Shown: in pieces, positions 7,494 through 15,487 of the stretch | Position numbering within the stretch: position 1 is the first letter of the stretch | Layout of the letters: every line of letters starts with the position of its first letter | Origin: Candidatus Gastranaerophilales bacterium | GTDB taxonomy: Bacteria; Cyanobacteriota; Vampirovibrionia; Gastranaerophilales; Gastranaerophilaceae | Reading direction: 5' to 3' | DNA length: 51,834 nucleotides | NCBI GenBank assembly: GCA_944323145.1 | Contig: CALURJ010000014.1 | Coordinates: forward strand, 1-51,834 | The notes under the pieces: model-generated | What the model saw: only the letters and a program-made list of their open reading frames with translations | Database searches by the model: none | What the model was told of the DNA's origin: nothing | Translations under genes and position numbers: made by a program

Positions 7494-8686
7494 ATTGTTT
7501 TTTCCTTCCTGAAAGATTTAATATACTGTGAACTTGATATCAAATTTGAATTTTTTACCTCAAATTCATGCTGCTTTATAATAGCCTCATTATCAAGAGA
7601 TAAATTCTCATCACGATAAAATATACCTGCTTTTGTTTTTAGAAGGCCTGAATCGAATTCTGAGAGTTCATGTTTTATTAACGATTCATTTTTTACGGCA
7701 ACAGTTCCCGTAAATTTATTTGCAGTTTTTGAAAATATTTTTCCGACATAAAATCCGGCATTAAAAAAAGCGTTTCTAACTGCAGCTGAATTTGAATAAG
7801 TTAGTATCATTCCGTTTTCATCCAAATGCTCATATAACAATTTGAAGAAATCAACAGTCCATAAACATGGGCATTTGGCCGGCGTAAATGCGTCTAAAAA
7901 CATAAAATTATATGTATTTTTATCATTTATTATAGAATATCTTGCATCGTTAATATTCAGCTTAAAATTAAAATCGAATAAATTTAGGGCTTTTAATGCC
8001 TTTTTATAACTTATTGATATATGGTTATAATATATATTATGTAAGAAGGTATTTATATTGTCAATATGGTTAGATTTATACCTCTTAATTTTATAAAACT
8101 TGTATAAAGCCACTAGAGAGCTGTCAAAAAATTGCGAAAAATTCTTTAAAAACAAAACTCGTTCTGTTTCATTGTCAATGTTATTTTTCAGCATTTCAAG
8201 CAAAATTATTTGTACCTCTTTTTTTAAATAAAAATTTGGCGAGGTTTTACCCGACAACATTCGTGAAATTTTTTCCTGATTAAAACTTAAAATATTATTT
8301 TTTATATTTTTTTTGTTTGCAATAAAAAAAGGAGATAAATTTGCTAAAATTTTATCATTGTCTAAAGCATGTATAAAAACTTTGTATTTTTTATTATCGG
8401 TATATGACGTGTCGTTATATTGTTTATTGGCATATATCTTCTCGTTATATAAGATCTCTAAAAAATAATTTAAAAAACTTTTTGTGTTGTAACCGATTCC
8501 GTAGCAAATATCTAAAATTTTTATTTCAGAATTTTTTTTGAAAAAATCTTTGAAATTTGCGGGGAAGATAAATTTTTCATAAGCCTCTGTTAATGCACCA
8601 TAAGTTGAATGATATATATCATCAGCCTCAGGACAAAATAAACCTACCGAACCGTCATTTGTAAAATATGGGTATAATATATACAT
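7490..8686 (-). CDS. MnmC-like SAM-dependent tRNA methyltransferase (DUF752 family)
   Basis: This is a 398-residue protein. The N-terminus (FTNDGSVGLFCPEADDIYHS) matches the start of MnmC-type enzymes that methylate 5-aminomethyl-uridine at tRNA position 34. The SAM motif I is ILDICYGIGYNTKSFL (near residue 58) and the signature DAFTPAKCPCLWT corresponds to the conserved D-x-F-x-PxK-x-P-x-x-W of the family. Between them lies an insertion of well over 100 residues, Asn/Lys/Ile-rich, that makes it longer than the roughly 300-residue stand-alone versions. It overlaps the FAD gene by 4 bp. No Shine-Dalgarno sequence is present; a consensus -10 box lies 6 nt before the ATG. Confidence 0.8.
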   Translation of the reverse strand: MYILYPYFTNDGSVGLFCPEADDIYHSTYGALTEAYEKFIFPANFKDFFKKNSEIKILDICYGIGYNTKSFLNYFLEILYNEKIYANKQYNDTSYTDNKKYKVFIHALDNDKILANLSPFFIANKKNIKNNILSFNQEKISRMLSGKTSPNFYLKKEVQIILLEMLKNNIDNETERVLFLKNFSQFFDSSLVALYKFYKIKRYKSNHIDNINTFLHNIYYNHISISYKKALKALNLFDFNFKLNINDARYSIINDKNTYNFMFLDAFTPAKCPCLWTVDFFKLLYEHLDENGMILTYSNSAAVRNAFFNAGFYVGKIFSKTANKFTGTVAVKNESLIKHELSEFDSGLLKTKAGIFYRDENLSLDNEAIIKQHEFEVKNSNLISSSQYIKSFRKEKTI

Positions 8687-8692
8687 AATTCT

Positions 8693-8721
8693 ATTATAGA
8701 GCTGTTTATTTATTGTTCAAA
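8693..8721 (-). promoter_or_regulatory. Candidate leaderless promoter of the MnmC-like gene
   Basis: On the minus strand TTTGAA (8721-8716), a 17-nt spacer and TATAAT (8698-8693) are followed after 6 nt by the ATG at 8686. The perfect -10 box and spacing make a start at the ATG itself likely. Confidence 0.6.
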
Positions 8722-8741
8722 TTCTTTAAATATCTTCATTA

Positions 8742-8770
8742 TTAGCAATTTTTAATGTTTTTGTTATAAT
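8742..8770 (+). promoter_or_regulatory. Candidate thrB promoter
   Basis: TTAGCA (8742-8747), a 17-nt spacer and TATAAT (8765-8770) put the transcription start near 8777. This leaves a short leader that includes the GAGGGAA ribosome binding site of thrB. Confidence 0.5.
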
Positions 8771-8792
8771 ATTATTGAAAAATGAGGGAATT

Positions 8793-9740
8793 ATGAAAAT
8801 AAGTGTAAAAGTACCCGCTACAACGGCAAACTTAGGCCCGGGATTTGACTGTCTGGGTATGGCTTTGCCCATATATAATACAATTACAATTGAAGAAACA
8901 GTTCTACCGGGTACGGGAATAGAAATTAATGTTATTAATGATGACGACAGTGCTGACGCTTTAATGCTTGAGCATATCCCGATGGATGAAAACAGTATTA
9001 TCTATAAGGCAGTTGAACTTTTATATAATTCAATAGGGCAGACACCGAGTGAACTTAAAATAACTGTTCAAGGCCAAATCCCGATAGCACGGGGGTTAGG
9101 CAGCAGCGCAGCTGTTATAGTCGGAGGCTTGCTTGCAGCAAATGAACTTTTAGGGCATCCCGCAGACGAAGTTGCCCTGCTGTCAATTGCGACTGAAGTT
9201 GAAGGGCACCCTGACAATGTAACACCAGCTATAGTCGGCGGTTTAGTTTTAACTTCACAGGAAGACGACGGAAGAATTGTGTATACAAAACTTGATTGGC
9301 CTGATGAGTGGAATATTACTGTTTGTATACCGGATTATGAACTTTCTACCGAAATATCACGTTCAGTGCTTCCAAAGGAAGTCCCAATGCAGGATGCTGT
9401 TTTTAATGCGAAACGTCTCGGCATGTTTATACAGGCTGTTAATACAAAGGATTCCGAGTTAATGAAGCTCGCGCTGCAGGATAAACTTCATCAGCCTTAC
9501 AGAATGAAACTGGTTCCGGGGCTTGATAAAATAACCGAAAATTTAAGGCATGAAGAAAATGTTCTCGGATGTGTTTTAAGCGGTGCTGGACCTGCAATTA
9601 TTGTAATATCTCAAAAAAATAATCTAGACAGGATTAAAGCTATAGTTAAAGATACATGGGAAGAAATGAATGTAAAAGTTAATATGATGACGCTGCCTGT
9701 GGCTAAAGAAGGCGCTGTTATTATAAATAACGAAAATTAA
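8793..9740 (+). CDS. thrB: Homoserine kinase
   Basis: This 315-residue GHMP-family kinase phosphorylates homoserine in threonine synthesis. The N-terminal VPATTANLGPGFDCLG motif, the ATP-binding loop PIARGLGSSAA and the C-terminal GCVLSGAGPA glycine motif are all present, so it should be active. I placed the start at 8793 because GAGGGAA lies just upstream; an in-frame TTG at 8775 would add six residues without homology. No thrC or hom gene is adjacent, and a strong terminator follows at once, so it is a single-gene unit. Confidence 0.93.
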   Translation: MKISVKVPATTANLGPGFDCLGMALPIYNTITIEETVLPGTGIEINVINDDDSADALMLEHIPMDENSIIYKAVELLYNSIGQTPSELKITVQGQIPIARGLGSSAAVIVGGLLAANELLGHPADEVALLSIATEVEGHPDNVTPAIVGGLVLTSQEDDGRIVYTKLDWPDEWNITVCIPDYELSTEISRSVLPKEVPMQDAVFNAKRLGMFIQAVNTKDSELMKLALQDKLHQPYRMKLVPGLDKITENLRHEENVLGCVLSGAGPAIIVISQKNNLDRIKAIVKDTWEEMNVKVNMMTLPVAKEGAVIINNEN

Positions 9741-9748
9741 GTATTAAA

Positions 9749-9775
9749 AGAGGCTCCCTTTGAAGGGGAGCCTCT
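9749..9775. terminator. Bidirectional terminator between thrB and the Met-rich gene
   Basis: Ten-base perfect arms (9749-9758 and 9766-9775, AGAGGCTCCC and its complement) enclose a 7-nt loop. It lies 8 bp after thrB and 7 bp after the stop of the convergent gene at 9783, so it can serve both. Confidence 0.85.
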
Positions 9776-9782
9776 ATATTTA

Positions 9783-10274
9783 TTAACCTTGTCCGCCTGT
9801 ATAATCCGGAACCATATTTTTGGCGCCGTCTTGTTCTTCTTTCTTCTTGGCTTCGTATTGACCTTGTGCAAGTTTAAGTCTGGATTCAAGATTGTCTTTT
9901 TCTGTTTCTAATTCTTCTTGAATAGCTTTTAACGGCTCAAGCTGCGCTTCACGCTCCATATCAAAATATTCTGACATCATGGTCTGCTGCATCATCATTT
10001 GAGATTGTAAATTTTGAACTCCCCACATATAAGCACTGTAATCTTGAGTACTGCTTTGATCCATTCCGGACATCATGCCCATTCTAATCTGGTTAAATTG
10101 ATTATTCATAAACATGGACTGCATACGTTCCTGGCGCTGCATGCTTTTTTCCATATCACCAACTTGTTTAGTGATACGGTTCAGACGGCTGTTTACGCTT
10201 GTCAACTGCCATTGAAGCTGTCTGACAAGTCGCCCGGCCATTAATTTACCATATGCGCCTGATAGGAAACCCAT
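9783..10274 (-). CDS. Met/Gln-rich coiled-coil protein
   Basis: This 163-residue protein is of unrecognised function. It starts MGFLSGAYGKLMAGRLVRQL, continues into a heptad-like region (residues 20-55), then a very Met/Gln-rich stretch (residues 50-105, including MMMQQTMM). A long charged helix follows (residues 107-150, Glu/Lys-rich, strong coiled-coil character), with a short Gly-rich tail at the end. There is no cleavable signal peptide. The start has an AAAGGA ribosome binding site. Composition suggests a secreted or surface-structure helical protein rather than an enzyme; this is inference. Confidence 0.75.
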   Translation of the reverse strand: MGFLSGAYGKLMAGRLVRQLQWQLTSVNSRLNRITKQVGDMEKSMQRQERMQSMFMNNQFNQIRMGMMSGMDQSSTQDYSAYMWGVQNLQSQMMMQQTMMSEYFDMEREAQLEPLKAIQEELETEKDNLESRLKLAQGQYEAKKKEEQDGAKNMVPDYTGGQG

Positions 10275-10302
10275 GTCTTTATCCTTTGTGTTTAGTCCTC
10301 GT

Positions 10303-10358
10303 AAATATATAAAGTATATATTTAATTGATTATTGCCTTTATAGAGGAATTTGTTACA
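10303..10358 (+). promoter_or_regulatory. Intergenic element copy 1 (AT palindrome plus ATTTGTTACA)
   Basis: An AT-rich inverted repeat (arms AAATATAT/ATATATTT around AAAGT, 10303-10323) is followed by ATTGCCT (10332-10338) and ATTTGTTACA (10349-10358). The same parts in the same order and with the same 38-nt offset between AAAGT and ATTTGTTACA recur at 27097-27153. It lies between the divergent Met-rich and AI-2E-family genes. Confidence 0.45.
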
Positions 10359-10451
10359 TAACTTTACAAAAAATTTACATTTTATAATCTTGTCGTCAAT
10401 TGCATGTGATATTTTTTTTTGATAAAATTTATCTTGTTTTAAGGAGTAATT

Positions 10452-11492
10452 ATGCTAAATAAACGTTTTTTTACAGGAAAAAATATAATATTTTTGGGAT
10501 TAGTTATACTTCTTTTGTTAATTTTGCCTAAAATAATCGGAATCTTAATGTTATTTTTTGGTGCATATGTTATTGCCTGTGCACTGAACCCTTATGTTGC
10601 AAAATTAATGAAAAAAATGAACAGAACTGCGGCTTCCTCTGTTGTTTTACTTGGAAGTATCCTTGCAGTAATAGCACTTTTTATTCCCATTGTCTTTGTT
10701 GCGTACAAAGAAATTAAAACTTTTCTAATTACTCTGCCTGAAAAAATAACGGATGTCACTAATTTTTTACTTAACACAGAAATTATGGGGCATAAAATTC
10801 CTGAGATGTTTGATCCCGGAACTATTTTGGGAAGCTCATCCTCATTTGCTCAGGGTGTGTTTAACCAATCGTGGAGTTTTACAGTCGGAATATTTCAGCT
10901 TGCAATGGTAACTATTGCGCTCACTATGATTGTTTACTACATACTTGCGGATAAAGTATATTTAAAAAGTAAATTTCTTGAATTTTTCCCGCCGGATCTC
11001 AAGGATAAAGCTGATGAAATTTTAACAAATATAAGCAATAAAGTCGGCGGATATGTTAGAGCCCAAATTTTATCAATGGCGGCTGTCGGCATTATGATGG
11101 CAGTTGTTCTTGTAATTTTAGGTATAGAATATGCAACGCTTCTCGGGCTGATTACAGGTATTTTAGATATAATCCCCCTTTTAGGGCCGACAATTGCACT
11201 CGGAATTATTATTCTTGTGGCATATCCTGCAGGTATTGTTAAAATTATACTTATCATAATAGGCTTTTTACTTGTTCAACAAATATCAAACTATGTAGTT
11301 AGGCCTGTTTTATTCGGAAAACTGATGGAATTACATCCTTTAATGATATTTCTGGCTCTATTCTTGGCTGAACAATTTTTAGGTTTCTGGGGAGTAATTC
11401 TCTCTCCCGCAATAGCTGCAACAATATGCGTTTTAATTGATGAACTTTATATTATACCTATTAATTTGAAGGCAAAAGACCCTGATGAATAG
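10452..11492 (+). CDS. AI-2E family transporter (PerM/TqsA type)
   Basis: This 346-residue inner-membrane protein has about eight hydrophobic helices. Features of the family are the paired N-terminal helices and a large soluble loop between residues about 85 and 200. The conserved C-terminal block runs from GGYVRAQILSMA through LITGILDIIPLLGPTIA to the helix with FLALFLAEQFLGFWG. Relatives export the signal AI-2 or act as Na+/H+-linked or efflux carriers; which applies here is not visible. A TTAAGGAG ribosome binding site precedes the ATG. It overlaps the downstream radical SAM gene by 8 bp. Confidence 0.88.
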   Translation: MLNKRFFTGKNIIFLGLVILLLLILPKIIGILMLFFGAYVIACALNPYVAKLMKKMNRTAASSVVLLGSILAVIALFIPIVFVAYKEIKTFLITLPEKITDVTNFLLNTEIMGHKIPEMFDPGTILGSSSSFAQGVFNQSWSFTVGIFQLAMVTIALTMIVYYILADKVYLKSKFLEFFPPDLKDKADEILTNISNKVGGYVRAQILSMAAVGIMMAVVLVILGIEYATLLGLITGILDIIPLLGPTIALGIIILVAYPAGIVKIILIIIGFLLVQQISNYVVRPVLFGKLMELHPLMIFLALFLAEQFLGFWGVILSPAIAATICVLIDELYIIPINLKAKDPDE

Positions 11493-13023
11493 CAAAGAAC
11501 AATTTTTATATAAAAGAAAACAGGATAAAAATTCTGATTTTGTTATGTGGATGGCCTTTCCAGGAATTTATTCTTTTTCAATGTCGTCCCTGGGATATCT
11601 GTGGATGTTTAAAACTATTGATGAGCTAGAAGGTGTCAACATTGAAAGAATCTGCTCTGACACGGAAAAAACTCAATTCAATATCAAAGATGTAAAATTA
11701 TTTGGATTTTCTTTTTCCTTTGATTTAGACTTTTTAACTATATTTTCAATGCTTGAAAAATATAATATTCCACTAAAATCAAAAGACAGGTCTAGTCAAC
11801 CTTTAATATTTGCGGGCGGGCCTGTTGTAAGCGCAAACCCAGAACCTTACAAAGAATTTTTTGATTTTTTTATTATAGGTGACGGAGAAGAGGTAAACCT
11901 CACTGCTGTTGAAATTTGCAGGCAAAATAGTGACAGAGAAACTGCATTAAAACTTTTGTCTGAAGTTGAGGGGATTTATGTTCCGGTTTATCATCAAAAA
12001 AGAGTTAAAAAGCTTACTAAACGACTTACTGAATGTATTTACACTCCTATTATAAGCGAAGATGCTTTTTTTAAAAATACTTTTATTCTTGAGATGTCAA
12101 GAGGATGCGCTAACAGATGCGGCTTTTGTCTTGCCTCTTACTTAAATCTTCCGCTCAGGTGTATACCTTATGATGAACTTTTAAAAACAATAGATTTAGG
12201 TTTGGCCTATACAGATAAAATAGCGCTGTTAGGCGCACAAATTAGTGCTCATCCTCATTTTCACGATGTTTGTAAATATATTTACGACAAAATTAAATCA
12301 GGCCAAAATATTGAAATGAGTGTATCGTCATTAAGAGTTGATGCAATAACTTCTGATGTGGTCAAAACTCTTGCAGCAGCTGGGCAAAAGAATTCTACTC
12401 TCGCAATTGAAGCAGGGAGTGAAAGACTTAGAAAAGTTATCAATAAAAATTTAACAGAAGAACAGATATTTAACGCTGTAAAAATCGCAAGAGATAATGG
12501 TTTAAAAGGGTTAAAATTTTATGGAATGATAGGTCTGCCAACTGAAACAGAGGAAGATTTACAGTCTATTATAGAACTTGGTAAAAAAGTAAAGAAAGAA
12601 AACAAGGGTTTTGACATATCATTCGGATTTTCAAGCTTTGTTCCCAAAGCCAATACACCTTTTCAATGGTGTGGGCGTGAAAATACAAAATCACTGGAAG
12701 AAAAGGCTAATTATTTAAAAAAAGAACTGCATAAAATAGGCATAAGTTCTAATGTTTCGAGTATAAAATGGGATTACTGGCAAGCAGTTTTATCAAGGGG
12801 TGATGAAAGTCTTAATGATTTTGTTCTGGAAGCATACAGACAGGGCGGCAAGCTTGGAGCTTTTAAGTCAGCAGCAAAAAAATTAAATATTAATACAGAT
12901 TATTTTGCTCTTAAAAATTACCCGTTTGAAAAATCTCTTCCATGGGATTTTATAGAAATAAAACCCGGTAAAGAATGCTTAATTAAGGAAAATAAACGAC
13001 TAGTGACAAATAATTATTCATAA
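11485..13023 (+). CDS. B12-binding-like/radical SAM protein
   Basis: At 512 residues, the N-terminal 190 residues look like the B12-binding-type Rossmann domain of this group (FGFSFSFDLDF, GGPVVSANPEPY, FIIGDGEE). The radical SAM domain begins with EMSRGCANRCGFC, whose Cys208, Cys212 and Cys215 bind the 4Fe-4S cluster, and it continues with a TIM-barrel pattern (IEAGSERLRKVINK, GLKFYGMIGLPTETEEDL). The substrate is unknown. The start lies inside the end of the AI-2E-family gene, so the two are co-translated. The C-terminal part contains a KWDYWQAVLSRGD segment like that of the TIGR03960-type uncharacterised proteins. A terminator follows. Confidence 0.88.
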   Translation: MNSKEQFLYKRKQDKNSDFVMWMAFPGIYSFSMSSLGYLWMFKTIDELEGVNIERICSDTEKTQFNIKDVKLFGFSFSFDLDFLTIFSMLEKYNIPLKSKDRSSQPLIFAGGPVVSANPEPYKEFFDFFIIGDGEEVNLTAVEICRQNSDRETALKLLSEVEGIYVPVYHQKRVKKLTKRLTECIYTPIISEDAFFKNTFILEMSRGCANRCGFCLASYLNLPLRCIPYDELLKTIDLGLAYTDKIALLGAQISAHPHFHDVCKYIYDKIKSGQNIEMSVSSLRVDAITSDVVKTLAAAGQKNSTLAIEAGSERLRKVINKNLTEEQIFNAVKIARDNGLKGLKFYGMIGLPTETEEDLQSIIELGKKVKKENKGFDISFGFSSFVPKANTPFQWCGRENTKSLEEKANYLKKELHKIGISSNVSSIKWDYWQAVLSRGDESLNDFVLEAYRQGGKLGAFKSAAKKLNINTDYFALKNYPFEKSLPWDFIEIKPGKECLIKENKRLVTNNYS

Positions 13024-13057
13024 AGCACTCTTATTATTTCAACCTTATATAAAGATA

Positions 13058-13089
13058 AAAACAGCAGCTCGATTAAGAACTGCTGTTTT
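13058..13089. terminator. Terminator after the radical SAM gene
   Basis: The arms AAAACAGCAG (13058-13067) and CTGCTGTTTT (13080-13089) enclose a 12-nt loop, with T-rich sequence on both outer sides. It can also stop transcription of the convergent pseudopilin gene. Confidence 0.75.
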
Positions 13090-13138
13090 GTCTTCATTTC
13101 CGTAATTTATAATTATGATATTACAAATTAACTTAATA

Positions 13139-14257
13139 TTAGAAAAATTTAACTGGTTTGACTATTTTTAAAGTACATTTACTACCTGAAGCAGCACTTG
13201 AACACTCAGAATGCTCTGATACTCCTGAACAATATGGAGTACTGCTGTTTATAAATCCTGATTTGCAAGCGCCTTCCTTAAATGAAACACTCTTTGATAG
13301 CCATTTAAGCTTTCTGCGTCCTGCATTATTTATATGTTCATACTGTACACTAGTCTGCAAGTATTCATTACTGTTTCCTCCCAGGGGGTTACCATCTACT
13401 GTATTAAAAACTGGAATTACCTGTCCGCTCAACGTAATGTAAAACGGAAATACATCTTCCCACAAGGTTGAACTTCCCTTGTCGCCATCAATATCGACGT
13501 AGACTTTATATCCATACTCACCTGTATCAATCTGTGCATTGTTTGGATTACTTGGAGTTATTGGTGGATTAACTGGCTGTTCCGGTTCAGGCTCAGGTTC
13601 AGGTTCAGGTTCAGGTGTTGGCTCAGGTTCCGGTTCAGGTGTTGGCTCAGGTTCTTCTACAGATGGCTTTTCAAGACATTCACACCTTTCTTCGTCAAAA
13701 TATACATTTTCACCGTTTTGAATTCTTATATTACAAAGTAGACTCTCTGTAGGATAACAAATAGGTTCTTCAGGTTCGGGAGCCGGTTCACATCTACAGT
13801 TCATAATATTATATACTTCATCAATAGCACAACCCGGGTAAGGAAATAACTGAAGACAAGTTGCAGGAGTTATCATTTCAGGGTTGTCAGGATATAAAGC
13901 AATTATAGCATCTTCGACGCTTTGTAGATCATCTAATACACATGAGCATCGTGAACCATCTGTTATTTTATATCCAGAACTGCAAGTTGTATACTTGTCA
14001 CAACTGATTGCTCCAAGATTTTTGGCATAAGCCTCCTGCGTAAATAAAGTATTAAACGGGGTAAGATAAGCATAATGCATTGCAGGTTTGGTGTGTTTGC
14101 TATACAATTTGGTTCCTTGAATTGTAACAGGAACTACAACTGCAATAATCAGCATGACAATAATGATTTCAGACAGAGTATAGGCGAAACGAAATGCTTT
14201 AGTGAAGTTTAAAGTGTTCCCCTTCCGGAGCTTAAGTAATTTTTTTAAATTTTTCAT
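13139..14257 (-). CDS. Pseudopilin-like surface protein with Pro-Glu linker
   Basis: The product is 372 residues from the ATG at 14257, which has an AAAGGAAAA ribosome binding site. An upstream in-frame ATG at 14365 would add 36 unrelated residues and run into the neighbouring gene. The N-terminus is a type IV prepilin signal: basic leader, then A/YTLSEIIIVMLIIAVVV with Glu at +5. Next come a cysteine-rich region (about ten Cys, residues 85-200), a linker of E-P/T-P repeats (about residues 203-230) and a C-terminal domain beginning DIDGDKGSSTLWEDVFPFYI. Type II secretion or pilus assembly would be needed to export it; no such cluster is adjacent. It is probably a minor pilin or displayed surface protein. 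Confidence 0.8.
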   Translation of the reverse strand: MKNLKKLLKLRKGNTLNFTKAFRFAYTLSEIIIVMLIIAVVVPVTIQGTKLYSKHTKPAMHYAYLTPFNTLFTQEAYAKNLGAISCDKYTTCSSGYKITDGSRCSCVLDDLQSVEDAIIALYPDNPEMITPATCLQLFPYPGCAIDEVYNIMNCRCEPAPEPEEPICYPTESLLCNIRIQNGENVYFDEERCECLEKPSVEEPEPTPEPEPEPTPEPEPEPEPEPEQPVNPPITPSNPNNAQIDTGEYGYKVYVDIDGDKGSSTLWEDVFPFYITLSGQVIPVFNTVDGNPLGGNSNEYLQTSVQYEHINNAGRRKLKWLSKSVSFKEGACKSGFINSSTPYCSGVSEHSECSSAASGSKCTLKIVKPVKFF

Positions 14258-14297
14258 ACTTTTCCTTTCTTTATAATTTGATAAAAGCATTATAAGT

Positions 14298-14921
14298 TTA
14301 TACAGGTGTATAATCGCAGTACACAAGGCTTGACCACTTTTCAAAATAACTGATTTGTGTTGCACTGCCTGATTTTATGTATATACGGCTGAGGGAGCTA
14401 TGCGGAATATTCAAAGCAAGACAAACAGCAGCTTTAATTATATCTTTATGGGTGACTATAATAACCCTGTTGCCGATATTTTCTTCAATTACACGATTTA
14501 ATGTCGTTTCAACACGATTTATAAAATCAGTTATGCTTTCGGCATCTTCAGGGGTTGCAATTTCTGGAGAGTTTATCAATCTTTCAAGCTTATCCGGACA
14601 ATTTTCATAAAGCTGCTCATAAGTCATACCGTTAAAACTGCCACATTTTCTCGGATGCAAGTCTTCTATAACCTTAAAATCCTGTTTATAAACCTTTGCA
14701 ACCATTTCTGCGCTTTGGCGTGAACGTACAGCAGGAGAAGAATATATTATACTGTTTTTAATGCCGCGGTGCTTTATAAATTCACAAATTTTTTCGATTT
14801 CTTCCTGCCCGGTTTCACTTAAAGGAGGGTAATTTTCCGAATCAGTTAACCTGTCATCCTCGCTATATATAGTTGCACCGTTGCATATAAAAGTTACTTT
14901 ACATTTTCTGTTAAAATACAT
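14298..14921 (-). CDS. Histidine phosphatase superfamily protein lacking the catalytic His
   Basis: This is a 207-residue protein of the phosphoglycerate-mutase-like fold. The motif that should read R-H-G reads Cys13-Asn14-Gly15 (TFICNGATIYS), so the phosphorylated histidine is absent. The rest of the fold is kept: PPLSETGQEE, SSPAVRSRQSAE with Arg66, and IIVTHKDIIKA with the second His158. As sequenced it should not form the phosphohistidine intermediate, so a binding or regulatory role is possible. The start has a GAGGT ribosome binding site and an upstream TATAAT box. It is not an obvious pseudogene because the frame is intact over normal length. Confidence 0.85.
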   Translation of the reverse strand: MYFNRKCKVTFICNGATIYSEDDRLTDSENYPPLSETGQEEIEKICEFIKHRGIKNSIIYSSPAVRSRQSAEMVAKVYKQDFKVIEDLHPRKCGSFNGMTYEQLYENCPDKLERLINSPEIATPEDAESITDFINRVETTLNRVIEENIGNRVIIVTHKDIIKAAVCLALNIPHSSLSRIYIKSGSATQISYFEKWSSLVYCDYTPV

Positions 14922-14991
14922 AATAATTTACCTCATTTTCTTTATTATAACATTATTTTGTAGTATAATCAAGAAAAAAGGAGTATTTGTT

Positions 14992-15486
14992 ATGATAGGT
15001 AAAGCATTTAAATTTGGGGATAACATTTCAACTGACCACATTGCACCGGGGAGATTGTTCCACCTGCGTTCCAACTTACCGGAATTTGCAAAACACGTTC
15101 TTGAAGATGCTGATCCGGATTTTGCATCCTTAATGAAAAAAGGTGATTTTGTGGTTGCCGGCTCTAATTTTGGGCTTGGCTCATCAAGAGAACACGCTCC
15201 GCAGATAATAAAAATTGCAGGTGTAGGTGCTGTTATCGCAAAATCATTTGCCAGAATTTTCTACAGAAATGCAATAAATATAGGACTTCTTGCAATTGAG
15301 GCCGATACTGATGCAATTGATGCAGGTGATGAGCTTGATTTAGATATAGAAAAAGGTATTTTAACAGATATCACAAACGGCGCCATAATCCCGATTGAGC
15401 CGTTACCGCCTGTAATGATTAAACTGCTTCAAGATGGCGGACTGGTCGAACATATAAAGAAAAATGGAGATTTCAAATTAACATAA
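14992..15486 (+). CDS. leuD: 3-isopropylmalate dehydratase small subunit (LeuD-type)
   Basis: This 164-residue aconitase swivel-domain subunit has the conserved GKAFKFGDNISTDHIAPGR start, the substrate-binding loop GSNFGLGSSREHAP and the FYRNAINIGL motif. Its length and features fit the archaeal/bacterial LeuD-HacB group. It needs a large LeuC-type subunit carrying the 4Fe-4S cluster, and none lies within the window. The start at 14992 is fixed by AAGGAG 9 nt upstream; an ATG-led extension to 14881 would run through the promoter of the divergent gene. A TATAAT box is at 14964-14969. It could act on homoaconitate or a methylmalate analogue instead. Confidence 0.87.
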   Translation: MIGKAFKFGDNISTDHIAPGRLFHLRSNLPEFAKHVLEDADPDFASLMKKGDFVVAGSNFGLGSSREHAPQIIKIAGVGAVIAKSFARIFYRNAINIGLLAIEADTDAIDAGDELDLDIEKGILTDITNGAIIPIEPLPPVMIKLLQDGGLVEHIKKNGDFKLT

Positions 15487-15487
15487 A

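Noticed and set aside
13539-13721. A plus-strand frame encoding a Gly-Ser repeat protein
   Set aside because: It is the complement of the Pro-Glu repeat in the pseudopilin gene; it has no ribosome binding site and no independent support.
14258-14365. N-terminal extension of the pseudopilin to an ATG at 14365
   Set aside because: The extra 36 residues lack similarity, would overlap the phosphatase gene and bypass the strong ribosome binding site at the internal ATG.
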